Source: Taibaiella chishuiensis
Lineage (GTDB): Bacteria; Bacteroidota; Bacteroidia; Chitinophagales; Chitinophagaceae
Assembly (NCBI RefSeq): GCF_003014535.1
Contig: NZ_PYGD01000009.1
Span: 1-64,000 of the forward strand
Length of the DNA: 64,000 nt
Direction of reading: 5' to 3'
The position numbers were made by a program, and so were the translations under genes. Below are positions 44,659 to 53,421 of this stretch, in pieces. The notes beneath the pieces were generated by a model that saw only the letters and a list, made by a program, of their open reading frames with translations, was not told the DNA's origin and did no database searches. Numbering within the stretch: position 1 is the first letter of the stretch; every line of letters starts with the position of its first letter.

Positions 44659-44808
44659 TTAGGGAATAACAGGATCGATGGCTTGCGCATGCTGCCGCTC
44701 CGGGGCAGCGCATGCCCGGTGATGTTTGCAATCTTTACTGCAACTGCAACTGAGTGTACAGCAATACAGCAGGAGCAACGACATTTTTAAAAGGGCGTAA
44801 AATTTCAT
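44659..44808 (-). CDS. Small Cys/His-rich peptide at the head of the metal operon
   Basis: This 49-codon frame starts at the ATG closest to the operator. It has a hydrophobic N-terminus (MKFYALLKMSLLLLYC) and then CTLSCSCSKDCKHHRAC, seven Cys in the first 34 residues together with two adjacent His. It looks like a signal or lipoprotein-type leader followed by a metal-binding tail. It stops 22 bp before the GTPase gene. There is no family match that I know. The position right after the -7 element and palindromes argues that it is translated, but shortness keeps this uncertain. Confidence 0.5.
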   Translation of the reverse strand: MKFYALLKMSLLLLYCCTLSCSCSKDCKHHRACAAPERQHAQAIDPVIP

Positions 44809-44826
44809 GAGCTATAAATTTTTAAA

Positions 44827-44867
44827 TGCAACAATGTTGCAAATATACAAAATGCAACAATGTTGCA
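44827..44867 (-). promoter_or_regulatory. Two identical 7-1-7 palindromes at the metal-operon promoter
   Basis: TGCAACAATGTTGCA occurs at 44827-44841 and 44853-44867, centres 26 bp apart. Each is a perfect 7-1-7 inverted repeat, the geometry of Fur/Zur/PerR boxes. The only -7 element on the minus strand, TATATTTG (44840-44847), lies between them, so a bound repressor would block transcription of the small peptide, the GTPase and perhaps the receptor. Zur is the likely regulator by context. The 360-bp gap 44637-44996 otherwise holds only the 49-codon frame. Confidence 0.75.
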
Positions 44868-44996
44868 TTTGTGTGTTATGGGTGAAATAAAGGGGGATAT
44901 TGGTTCTTGCCGGGGCTTACCGTATGCCTTGTTGGTGATAAAGTAATACCCGTTACGGTGTTTTAATGCCTATTTTTACCGGTCTAACGCGGTATT

Positions 44997-45797
44997 ATGT
45001 TATTACGGTTCCCTGCTTTTATACCCCGGTTTGTCCTGGTCCTGTTGGTAGTGCTACCGGCGGTAGCGGGCTTGCCTGCTGCGGCCCGGGTAACCGAAAC
45101 GGAGCATAGTGGCGCAGAAGCCTTACCTTGCGGCAACGCAACCGGGAACGATATGCAGACTATATATTTTTTTAGCGGGCTGGGCGCAGACGCCCGTGCT
45201 TTCGACCGGTTGGAGCTGCCGGGTTGCCGGATCATACATATCCGGTGGATCGACCCGCTAAAGGGCGAATCCATGGCGGATTACGCCCGCAGGTTATCGG
45301 AGCAGATCACGGTGGCGCACCCGGTATTGGTCGGTCTTTCGTTTGGGGGGATGATGGCGATCGAAGTTTCCAGGATCATACCGGTTCAAAAACTGGTCCT
45401 GATCTCTTCTGCAAAAACGGCAGGGGAACTGGCCGCGAATAAATCGTTTTTCCTGAAATGGGGCCTGTACAAATACCTGCCGGGTAGTTGGATCACCAAG
45501 CCTAATTTTATGGTCTACCGCCTGTTCGGCGCTGCATCGCCTGCCGATAAGGCGCTGCTGGCGGCCATCCTGGAGGATACCGATCCCCGCTTTTACCGTT
45601 GGGCAATGAATGGCATGGTGCACTGGGACAACAGTTATATACCGGCGCATCTGATACACATCCACGGCACCGCCGACCGGATCATTCCTTTTCAAAATGT
45701 AAAAGCCGACTTCGCTATCGAAGGCGGCGGTCATCTTATGGTCTATAACCGTGCTGCAGAAATAAGCCGGATCATACGCGACTATCTTAACCTGTAA
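44997..45797 (+). CDS. Alpha/beta-hydrolase
   Basis: This protein has 266 residues if it starts at 44997. Hydrolase core from YFFSGLGADARAFDRL, with VGLSFGGMMAIEV as nucleophile elbow (Ser about 117), IHGTADRIIPFQN for the acid loop and GGHLMV for the His. The first ~50 residues resemble a signal peptide (FVLVLLVVLPAVAGLPAAA). Many relatives begin at the equivalent of the internal ATG at 45153 and stay in the cytoplasm, so the start is not settled. The gene lies 17 bp before the YyaL-type gene and may be cotranscribed with it. Substrate unknown. Confidence 0.8.
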   Translation: MLLRFPAFIPRFVLVLLVVLPAVAGLPAAARVTETEHSGAEALPCGNATGNDMQTIYFFSGLGADARAFDRLELPGCRIIHIRWIDPLKGESMADYARRLSEQITVAHPVLVGLSFGGMMAIEVSRIIPVQKLVLISSAKTAGELAANKSFFLKWGLYKYLPGSWITKPNFMVYRLFGAASPADKALLAAILEDTDPRFYRWAMNGMVHWDNSYIPAHLIHIHGTADRIIPFQNVKADFAIEGGGHLMVYNRAAEISRIIRDYLNL

Positions 45798-45814
45798 AAA
45801 CTTTTTAACCGATA

Positions 45815-47857
45815 ATGGCTAACCGTCTTCAATACGAATCGAGTCCCTATTTGCTACAACATGCGCAAAACCCCGTAGACTGGTATCCCTGGGGCGACGA
45901 AGCCTTTGAAAAAGCCCGGACTGAACATAAGCCGGTACTGGTCAGTATTGGTTACGCGGCCTGTCACTGGTGCCATGTCATGGAGCATGAGAGCTTTGAA
46001 GATCCTGTGGTTGCTGCATACATGAATACTCATTTTGTATGTGTAAAAGTAGACCGGGAAGAACATCCCGATGTCGATCACCTGTATATGGATGCCCTGC
46101 AGGCCATGTCGGGGGCAGGCGGCTGGCCGCTTAATATGTTTGTAACGCCGGCCCGGCAACCTTTTTACGGCGGCACTTATTTCCCGCCCAAAGCCTTGTA
46201 TGGCCGCAATTCGTGGATGCAGATCCTGGAGGCGATACAACATGCATGGCAGGAAAAGCAGGAGGAGATTGCCCTGCAGGCCGGGCAGATGGTACAGCAC
46301 CTGCAACAGGCATCGCTTACCGGTAGTGCATCGCCGGAGGACCGCATCACGCCGGAGGTGATGACGCTTATCGCGCACAACCTGCTGCAGCAGGCCGATG
46401 TGGAGGAGGGTGGTTTTGGCCCCGCGCCTAAGTTCCCGGCCACGGGCTCCATCCGCTTCCTGCTCGAATACTATCATTTCCGTACCCGGCAGGGTAGGGG
46501 GGATGCCTTAGCTACAGATGCTTTGCAGCATGCTTTGCTATGTCTCGATAAAATGATCGGTGGTGGTATCTATGACCAGGTGGGGGGCGGCTTTGCCCGG
46601 TATGCCACGGACCGGGAATGGCTGGTGCCGCATTTCGAAAAAATGTTGTACGACAATGCTTTGCTGGTCGGGGTACTGAGCGATGCCTATACGCTTACGG
46701 GCGATGAACGTTACCGGTCGGTGATCGAAGCCACCTTGTCTTTTTGTAACCGCGAGTTACGCCCCGCCACGGGCGAGCCGGGTTATTACTGCGCGCTGGA
46801 TGCGGATTCGGAAGGTGTGGAAGGCAAATACTATACCTGGACCTGGCAGGAATGGCAGGAACTGATGGGCGATGCGCATCCGGCCATTGCGGCTTATTAT
46901 GGCGTAAGCGAAGCGGGCAACTGGGAGCATACCAATATCCTGCACAGGGCTATGGATACCGGAACGGTATTGCAGCAATTCGGGCTTGCCCCCGAAGCAT
47001 GGGCAAGCCTGCTGGAAGAGGCGCGGCTCCGGCTGATGGCCCGGCGGGAACAACGTATACGACCGCAAACCGACGATAAGATCCTGCTTTCCTGGAATGC
47101 CCTGATGAACACGGCCCTGGTTAAGGCGGCCCTGGCGCTGGACCGGAGGGAATGGCTCGACGATGCCGTTACACATATGGACTGGCTGTTAGCGACTTTC
47201 TCAACGGAAGAGGGCTTGCTGTTGCATACTTATAAAAACGGGGAAGCCCGTATCCCGGGCAAACTGGAGGACTATGCTTACCTGCTGGAAGCCTTGCTGC
47301 AACTGGTCTCTGCAACGGCGCGGACTACGTACCTGCCTGCAGCCGAAGCCCTGTTGCTGAAGGTGCAGGAGCAGTTCCTGCACGAAGACCGGAATTTCTT
47401 TTATTTTTCGGCTGCCAGCCAGACCGATATTATAGTACGAAAAGTAGAATTGTACGATGGAGCCACGCCCTCGGCCAACGCGGTAATGGCGGCGCAGCTC
47501 TGGCATATGGGCAACCTGTTTGAGCGGAGCGACTGGCTGGAACAGGCTGAGGCCTTGTTGCACCAGATGGTACGTACCGTGCAGCGATACCCGACCTCGT
47601 TTGCCTGCTGGGCTACCTTTATGCAACGATACAGCATAGGGTTAAAACAGCTGGTGCTGTCGGGAGAAGGTGCCGTGACGGAGCTGGTTAAATGGCAGGC
47701 CCGTTACCGCCCCGAGGTATTTGCGTTGGCAGATACGGAAGGCCTTACTACAGGCGCCTTCGCGGGGAAATATAAAGCGGGGGCAACCTGGTGTTACCTC
47801 TGTGCGCATTTCGTATGCGGTCAGCCGGTACAGGGGGTGGAGCAATTGGTTTTGTAA
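45815..47857 (+). CDS. YyaL/SPATA20-type thioredoxin-domain protein
   Basis: This 680-residue cytoplasmic protein has two parts. The N-terminal DUF255 thioredoxin-like domain (about 1-165) has [16 protein letters not shown] and [16 protein letters not shown], with CHWC in place of CxxC of thioredoxin. A large alpha/alpha-barrel of the glycoside-hydrolase/epimerase kind follows ([43 protein letters not shown]). The family is widespread and often called a thioredoxin-domain or putative sugar-epimerase protein. The reaction is unknown. Length fits the family. Confidence 0.93.
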   Translation: MANRLQYESSPYLLQHAQNPVDWYPWGDEAFEKARTEHKPVLVSIGYAACHWCHVMEHESFEDPVVAAYMNTHFVCVKVDREEHPDVDHLYMDALQAMSGAGGWPLNMFVTPARQPFYGGTYFPPKALYGRNSWMQILEAIQHAWQEKQEEIALQAGQMVQHLQQASLTGSASPEDRITPEVMTLIAHNLLQQADVEEGGFGPAPKFPATGSIRFLLEYYHFRTRQGRGDALATDALQHALLCLDKMIGGGIYDQVGGGFARYATDREWLVPHFEKMLYDNALLVGVLSDAYTLTGDERYRSVIEATLSFCNRELRPATGEPGYYCALDADSEGVEGKYYTWTWQEWQELMGDAHPAIAAYYGVSEAGNWEHTNILHRAMDTGTVLQQFGLAPEAWASLLEEARLRLMARREQRIRPQTDDKILLSWNALMNTALVKAALALDRREWLDDAVTHMDWLLATFSTEEGLLLHTYKNGEARIPGKLEDYAYLLEALLQLVSATARTTYLPAAEALLLKVQEQFLHEDRNFFYFSAASQTDIIVRKVELYDGATPSANAVMAAQLWHMGNLFERSDWLEQAEALLHQMVRTVQRYPTSFACWATFMQRYSIGLKQLVLSGEGAVTELVKWQARYRPEVFALADTEGLTTGAFAGKYKAGATWCYLCAHFVCGQPVQGVEQLVL

Positions 47858-48464
47858 AACGGCCCGGGGCCGGTACCCGCGCGCCACGGGAAGGACAGCC
47901 GCCGATGATAAAAAATAAAATATTTCAGGTAATTGCCTGTTAAAGCGCTTTAAATAAAACACGCAGATTGCGGCAAAATAAATTTTGTTGCAATATTGTT
48001 TAAAAAATAAAAATTCCTTTATTTAGCAACTTCAAAGAGGATTTCGGCGGGGAAAAAGGAAAAAAAAATTAACGGTATTGTTGCATTTTCAAAAAATTAT
48101 TTGAATATTGTGTCCCGTTGTGAAAACAGCTAAGCAGAACGGGAGGTAACAGTTATTTCCCGAATTATGATAACGGAACCTCTTCCGGAAATATTGCGAC
48201 AGGAGGGGATTCAAATTCTGTTAAGGTTGGAATAAAAACAGCAGTAAAAGTTTAAGAGTATCGTCCGTTGAGATAAGAAAGAATAGAAAAATCAATATTT
48301 ATTTAGCAAAAGTTAATTTTTCAAAACTTTTATTATCTTTCGGCCAGATTTGAACATTATTCTCTATAAAAATTGCAGTTCATACATTATAGCATAGTAA
48401 TAGTGTTTTAATGAAACAGCTAGAAGCAAAGCTGAACAATTAAAAATTTGTACGGAGCATAACA
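47858..48464. other. Gene-free AT-rich region before the gld operon
   Basis: These 607 bp have no open frame I can support and no hairpin typical of a terminator. The sequence is clearly more AT-rich than the flanking genes. It must contain the gldKLMN promoter: TTATCTTTCGG at about 48330 is a near match to TAnnTTTG and lies about 130 bp before the gldK start, which would leave a long leader. Confidence 0.6.
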
Positions 48465-49760
48465 ATGACAAAACAAAAACAGATGAAACAACTCTCCCTG
48501 AGTATTGCCGCAGTGGCTATGGCTATGTTTGCCGCGAGTTGCGGGCAACCTACTTCGCAAGGTCAGTTAGTGGGCGACTACTCTAATAGATCGAGTTACA
48601 AGGCCCCTACACCTGTTGGTATGGTTTACGTACCATCCGGGGTTTTAAAAACCGGCTACAGCGATCAGGATATTCAGAACGCGCTTGATGCCCCTGTCCG
48701 TACCGTACAGATGACGGGCTTCTATATGGATGCTACCGAAATTACCAATGCGGAGTATCGCCAGTTCACGAGTTGGGTTCGTGATTCTATTGCACATGTT
48801 ACACTCGGTGATTATAAAGATAATGACGATGGTACCCAGCAGATCGATTGGGCAAACCGCGTAAAGTGGACCGATGCTGATGTTCAGGATCAGCTGATGG
48901 GTCTGTTTGTTGATGCCAGCCAGACCGGTACCGGTAAAAAAGAGCTGGACGTTACCAAACTGAATTATACGACCAAATACTTCGACATGGAGTCCTCGGC
49001 TAAAAACCCGGGCCAACCCAGGAGCAATTTCGTTGTTACGAAATCAATCAATATTTACCCCGATACCCTGGTGTGGATGCGCCAGTTTACCTACTCCAAT
49101 AACGAGCCTATCGCACGCCAGTACAACTGGTTCCCTGCTTTCGACGAGTACCCTGTTGTAGGTGTGAACTACCACCAGGCCAATGCCTTCTGTGATTGGA
49201 GGACCAACCTCTGGAAAGCAGATCGTGAAAAACGTAAATTATTCTTCGAAGGTACCTTCGAACTGCCTAACGAAAGCGAATGGGAATGGGCAGCACGCGG
49301 AGGCCGTCAGTTATCTCCTTATCCATGGGGTGGCCCGTATGTGCTGAACCAGAAAGGTTGTTACCTGGCCAACTTCAAACCGGACCGCGGAGATTATTCT
49401 GCTGATGGCGGCCTCTACACCGTTAATGCCAATGCTTACTGGCCTAACGATTACGGTCTGTACAACATGTCCGGTAACGTAGCAGAATGGACCCGCTCCG
49501 TTTATGTTGCAGATGCCTACAATACCAATATCATTTCCGACATGAACCCTGATATCAAAACCCGTATCGGCGAAAACGATCCAACCTGGATGCGCCGTAT
49601 GGTGGTAAAAGGCGGAAGCTGGCGTGATCCTGCGGCTTACCTGAATGTAAGCAACCGCGATTACGAATTTGCAGATACTGCTAAAGCTTACATCGGTTTC
49701 CGTTGTATCATCAGGCAGATCGCCCCGGCTATCAAAAACGAGCCTAACTCACGTCGCTAA
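48465..49760 (+). CDS. gldK: Gliding/type IX secretion lipoprotein GldK
   Basis: This 431-residue lipoprotein (lipobox FAASC, Cys about 27) has a formylglycine-generating-enzyme/SUMF1 fold. Core motifs: MVYVPSGVLKTG, FYMDATEITNAEYRQF, LPNESEWEWAARGG, YGLYNMSGNVAEWTRS and FRCII. It lacks the SUMF1 catalytic role and instead forms, with GldN, the periplasmic ring of the type IX secretion system under the outer membrane. It is first in the gldK-L-M-N operon, with 63 bp to gldL. Confidence 0.95.
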   Translation: MTKQKQMKQLSLSIAAVAMAMFAASCGQPTSQGQLVGDYSNRSSYKAPTPVGMVYVPSGVLKTGYSDQDIQNALDAPVRTVQMTGFYMDATEITNAEYRQFTSWVRDSIAHVTLGDYKDNDDGTQQIDWANRVKWTDADVQDQLMGLFVDASQTGTGKKELDVTKLNYTTKYFDMESSAKNPGQPRSNFVVTKSINIYPDTLVWMRQFTYSNNEPIARQYNWFPAFDEYPVVGVNYHQANAFCDWRTNLWKADREKRKLFFEGTFELPNESEWEWAARGGRQLSPYPWGGPYVLNQKGCYLANFKPDRGDYSADGGLYTVNANAYWPNDYGLYNMSGNVAEWTRSVYVADAYNTNIISDMNPDIKTRIGENDPTWMRRMVVKGGSWRDPAAYLNVSNRDYEFADTAKAYIGFRCIIRQIAPAIKNEPNSRR

Positions 49761-49823
49761 GAATCTTGAAGAGAAAGAAGCTAAATAAATAAATTAAATT
49801 TTAATTCGTTAAATCAATAAAAA

Positions 49824-50666
49824 ATGGGCTCAATATCTTTGTTTTTTGAAACCAAGCAAGGCAAATACATTAAAAATTTAATCATCGGTGTTGGTGCGGG
49901 CGTTGTATTGTTAGGAGCACTTTTCAAAATCAACCACTGGGAAGGCGCTACCATGATGCTGACCGTGGGTATGTGTACAGAAGCATTCATCTTTTGTCTT
50001 TTAGGTATCTTACCTCCGCATAAAGATTACTACTGGGAGCGTTACTATCCCAACCTGGATGAGAATCCACACGTTGAAGCTTACAGGAAAGGTATTAAAT
50101 TCAAAGCACCGGCCGAAGCGATTGGTATGGGCGGCGGCTCCGGTGGCAACGCTACAGCTTCCCTGGATAAAATGCTGGAAGAAGCCAACATCAATGCGCC
50201 TAACCTGAAACGCCTGAACGATAACTTCCAGCGCTTCGGACAGACTGTAGAGCAGATGAAAGATATTACAGATGTTACCGCAGCTACAGGATCTTACTCT
50301 CAGAGTGCACGTGAAGCTGCTGATGCCCTGGGTAAAATGAAAGATACTTTTGTTGGCGCTTCCAACACCATGTCTTCTTTCAACAGCGCTGCCGACAGCA
50401 CTGCTCAATTCCACCAGCAGGTACAGGTACTTTCTAAAAACCTGGGTTCCCTGAACCAGATTTATGAAGTAGAACTGCAGGATGCCAACAACCACCTGAA
50501 AGCAATGAACAAGTTCTACAGCAACCTGGTAAATGCTTCTGATGCTATGGCTTCCAGCGCTTCTGATGCAGTTGCCGCTAAAGAGCAGATCGCTACACTG
50601 TCTAAAAACCTGGCTTCCCTCAATACTATTTATGGCAACATGTTAAGCGCCATGCAGGGTCGTTAA
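49824..50666 (+). CDS. gldL: Gliding motility/type IX motor protein GldL
   Basis: The protein has 280 residues, with two membrane helices at about 20-40 (LIIGVGAGVVLLGALFKINHW) and 45-63 (MMLTVGMCTEAFIFCLLGI). A long cytoplasmic helical tail of about 210 residues follows, much of it heptad-like. GldL is the stator-like part of the GldLM rotary motor that uses proton-motive force to drive type IX secretion. The conserved charged residue sits in the second helix (CTEAF). The gene lies between gldK and gldM. Confidence 0.95.
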   Translation: MGSISLFFETKQGKYIKNLIIGVGAGVVLLGALFKINHWEGATMMLTVGMCTEAFIFCLLGILPPHKDYYWERYYPNLDENPHVEAYRKGIKFKAPAEAIGMGGGSGGNATASLDKMLEEANINAPNLKRLNDNFQRFGQTVEQMKDITDVTAATGSYSQSAREAADALGKMKDTFVGASNTMSSFNSAADSTAQFHQQVQVLSKNLGSLNQIYEVELQDANNHLKAMNKFYSNLVNASDAMASSASDAVAAKEQIATLSKNLASLNTIYGNMLSAMQGR

Positions 50667-50793
50667 GCCTGAGTTTTAAACATCTCAATATTTTTTGTCT
50701 TCCTGTGCATACCTTTATTATATAGGTATATGGGGCAGGGATGCCGGAAAATATTAATCCAATAATTAATCATAACTAAGAAAAAGTCTAAGG

Positions 50794-52338
50794 ATGTCCA
50801 TACCTAAAGAGCCCCGGCAGTTGATGATCAACCTTATGTACCTGGTGTTGACTGCCATGCTTGCCCTTAATATTACCAAAGAGGTATTAACGGCCTTCGC
50901 TACGATTAATAGTAGTATCGAAAGCACGAATAAGACCATCATTGGTAAAAACGACGAGTTTTATAAGTCGTTTGACGAAGCTCAGTTGACGGCTGATAGC
51001 GCTAAAGTTAGGCCGTTGAATGATATTGCTAAACTGGTTAAAACGCAATCCGAACAAACTTTCGCTTACCTGCAGAGTTGGAAAGACTCTGTAGTACAAC
51101 GCTCCGGTGGTTACGAAACCGCAGCAAACGGTACACAAACAATCAAAGCGTTGGACGATATCAATACACCAACCAAAATGTTCGTGGATGAGAAGAAAGG
51201 TGACGAGATCAAAAAGCGTCTGAACAGTTATGTAGAATTCATCTTGAGCAAAGTTGAAAATCCTGCAGACAGGGAGCGTATTAAAAAGCAGATTCCTTTG
51301 CGTCTGCTTGATTATCCCAGGTCTGAAGAGAATCCAAGCGGAGACTGGTCACACGGTACCTTTAACAATATCCCGGTTGTCGCTTCTATTGCAATGTTCT
51401 CCAAATTCCAGAACGATGTAAAGAATGCAGAATCCATGGTGTTGGAGTATCTTTCCAGCCAGGTCCATCTTAAAGATAAAAAATTCGATGCGCTTGTTGC
51501 TATCGCAACGCCTAATACGAGTTATGCACTGGAAGGCCAGGAAATTGAAGCCTCTATCGTATTGGCAGCTTACAATAAATCAGCGAACCCAAGGATGTCT
51601 TCTTCCGGCGGTGCTGTAGTTGTAAAAGACGGTGTAGGTACGCTGAAGATCAAAGCCAGCGGCGCCGGTATGAAAACCGTAAATGGTGTGATCGTTAACG
51701 AAAGCAATGGTGTTAAAGAAGAGTACGCCTTTAAGTTCCAATATACTGTCGGTTCAGCAGGCGCTTCCCTGCAGCTGGATAAAATGAACGTAATGTATAT
51801 CGGTGTTCCGAACCCCGTTACCTTATCTGCTTCCGGTTACAACATCGAAGACGTAAAACTGAGCATGCCGGGTGCCGACATTACTTCTACTGGCAAGGGT
51901 ACCTATTCCATCAACGTTACCAAACAAGGTGTACTGGAATATGCGATCAATGCCTCCAGGGGCGGCCAGGGTGGCGGTAAGATCAGCGGTGGTAAGATCA
52001 GGGTTAAATACATCCCGCCACCACAAGCTATGGTAGGTGGTATCACCTCCGGCCGTCTGCCAGCGGCAACTGCCAAAGCACAGAAAGGTGTGGTAGCCAA
52101 ACTGGATAACTTTGATTTTGACACGCGTTTCGAAGTAGTAAGTTTCCGTTTCGCTTATGTACCAAGGAATGGAGAATATGGTGAGCAGGAAAACTCCGGC
52201 GCCCTCTTCAGCAATGCCGTGAGAGGTTATATGGATCGTTCCCGTCCTGGTGACAAATGGATATTTGAGAATGTCAAAGCCGTTGGTCCGGATAAAAGGG
52301 TACAAACGATCAATTCTGTAACCATTACATTGAACTAA
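50794..52338 (+). CDS. gldM: Gliding motility/type IX motor protein GldM
   Basis: The 514-residue protein starts with MSIPKEPRQLMINLMYLVLT, the standard N-terminal transmembrane helix of GldM. A large periplasmic section with helical and then beta-strand domains follows. GldM spans the periplasm and transmits the rotation of GldL to the GldKN ring. It lies 127 bp after gldL and 21 bp before gldN. Confidence 0.96.
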   Translation: MSIPKEPRQLMINLMYLVLTAMLALNITKEVLTAFATINSSIESTNKTIIGKNDEFYKSFDEAQLTADSAKVRPLNDIAKLVKTQSEQTFAYLQSWKDSVVQRSGGYETAANGTQTIKALDDINTPTKMFVDEKKGDEIKKRLNSYVEFILSKVENPADRERIKKQIPLRLLDYPRSEENPSGDWSHGTFNNIPVVASIAMFSKFQNDVKNAESMVLEYLSSQVHLKDKKFDALVAIATPNTSYALEGQEIEASIVLAAYNKSANPRMSSSGGAVVVKDGVGTLKIKASGAGMKTVNGVIVNESNGVKEEYAFKFQYTVGSAGASLQLDKMNVMYIGVPNPVTLSASGYNIEDVKLSMPGADITSTGKGTYSINVTKQGVLEYAINASRGGQGGGKISGGKIRVKYIPPPQAMVGGITSGRLPAATAKAQKGVVAKLDNFDFDTRFEVVSFRFAYVPRNGEYGEQENSGALFSNAVRGYMDRSRPGDKWIFENVKAVGPDKRVQTINSVTITLN

Positions 52339-52359
52339 TATTAAAATAAACGAAGGAGT

Positions 52360-53268
52360 ATGAATATCCTCAATAAATTTGGTTTTGCATTAAGTGCTAT
52401 TTTGTTTAGCGGAGCGGCTTTTGCCCAGAATCCTATGATTACGGATCAGGCAATGCAGGCTGGTAACACTTCTACCGAAGCGGTTAACACTTCCTGGAAA
52501 CCATCTCTTGTAAAAGACGGTATTATCGATAAAGTTCCCCATGTAAACAAAGCGTTGGATCTGACCAATATCCGGGAGATCGATGCGGCATGGAAACGTC
52601 GTGTATGGCGCCAGATCGATATCCGCCAGAAACAGAATCAACCGTTCATTTACGAGGGGGATGAATACACCGGCGGTGGCGCCTTTATCGAGATCCTGCT
52701 GGATGCTGTGAAAAAAGGAAAAGTTCAGGCTTATAGTGCCCTGGATGACGCCTTCACTACACCGCTGGATATGGCTACCTTCGAAAAACAGATTGGTGGT
52801 ACCGAAGATTCCGTACTGGTTGAAGATCCGATTACCGGCGAACAGATATGGACCAAAACACATACTGAATTCAATATCCAGTCTGTAACCAAATACCAGC
52901 TGAAAGAAGATTGGATCTTCGATCGTAATGCAGGCCGTATGGTGGTTCGTATCATTGGTATCGCTCCACTCCAGGATCGCCTCGACGATAACGGTAACTT
53001 CCGCGGTTCACTGGCGATGTTCTGGTTATACTACCCCGAATTAAGGAAACTCTTGGCCAACTACGAAGTATACAATCCACAGAATGATCTGCACCGTATT
53101 TCATGGGCTGATTACTTCGACGGACGCTATTTCTCTTCTTATGTAATCAGAAGCAGCGGGAACAATCCTACCGGCCGCAAATTCTCATCAGACCTGCGTG
53201 GTCTGGAAGAAGGCCAGAAAGCTATGGATGCGCTCATCGACAGGGAAAGCGATATGTGGCAGAAATAA
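52360..53268 (+). CDS. gldN: Gliding motility/type IX protein GldN
   Basis: The 302-residue protein has a signal peptide (about 1-22, ending FAQ). The body contains the family core: KRVWRQIDIRQKQNQPF, then LKEDWIFDRNAGRMVVRIIG and FWLYYPELRKLLANYEVYN. GldN (PorN) forms the ring with GldK. It is the last gene of the operon, followed by a strong terminator. Confidence 0.95.
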   Translation: MNILNKFGFALSAILFSGAAFAQNPMITDQAMQAGNTSTEAVNTSWKPSLVKDGIIDKVPHVNKALDLTNIREIDAAWKRRVWRQIDIRQKQNQPFIYEGDEYTGGGAFIEILLDAVKKGKVQAYSALDDAFTTPLDMATFEKQIGGTEDSVLVEDPITGEQIWTKTHTEFNIQSVTKYQLKEDWIFDRNAGRMVVRIIGIAPLQDRLDDNGNFRGSLAMFWLYYPELRKLLANYEVYNPQNDLHRISWADYFDGRYFSSYVIRSSGNNPTGRKFSSDLRGLEEGQKAMDALIDRESDMWQK

Positions 53269-53285
53269 TTACGCAATTTATAGGG

Positions 53286-53315
53286 AAAGCGGCCGGAAAT
53301 TCTTCCGGCCGCTTT
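53286..53315 (+). terminator. Terminator of the gldKLMN operon
   Basis: A perfect 13-bp stem AAAGCGGCCGGAA/TTCCGGCCGCTTT closes ATTC and is followed by a T-run. Confidence 0.9.
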
Positions 53316-53421
53316 TTTATTGTTAATTTTGACAATTCTGAAACAGAAATTGAATCTCAATTAGCTAAGTTTGCCTGGGGGCAATGGTGGATGCCTTTTG
53401 CCCGGTTATACGTATATGCAC

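Noticed and set aside
53371-53421. Longer N-terminus of the M28 peptidase
   Set aside because: The upstream codons precede a clear signal peptide that starts at 53422.
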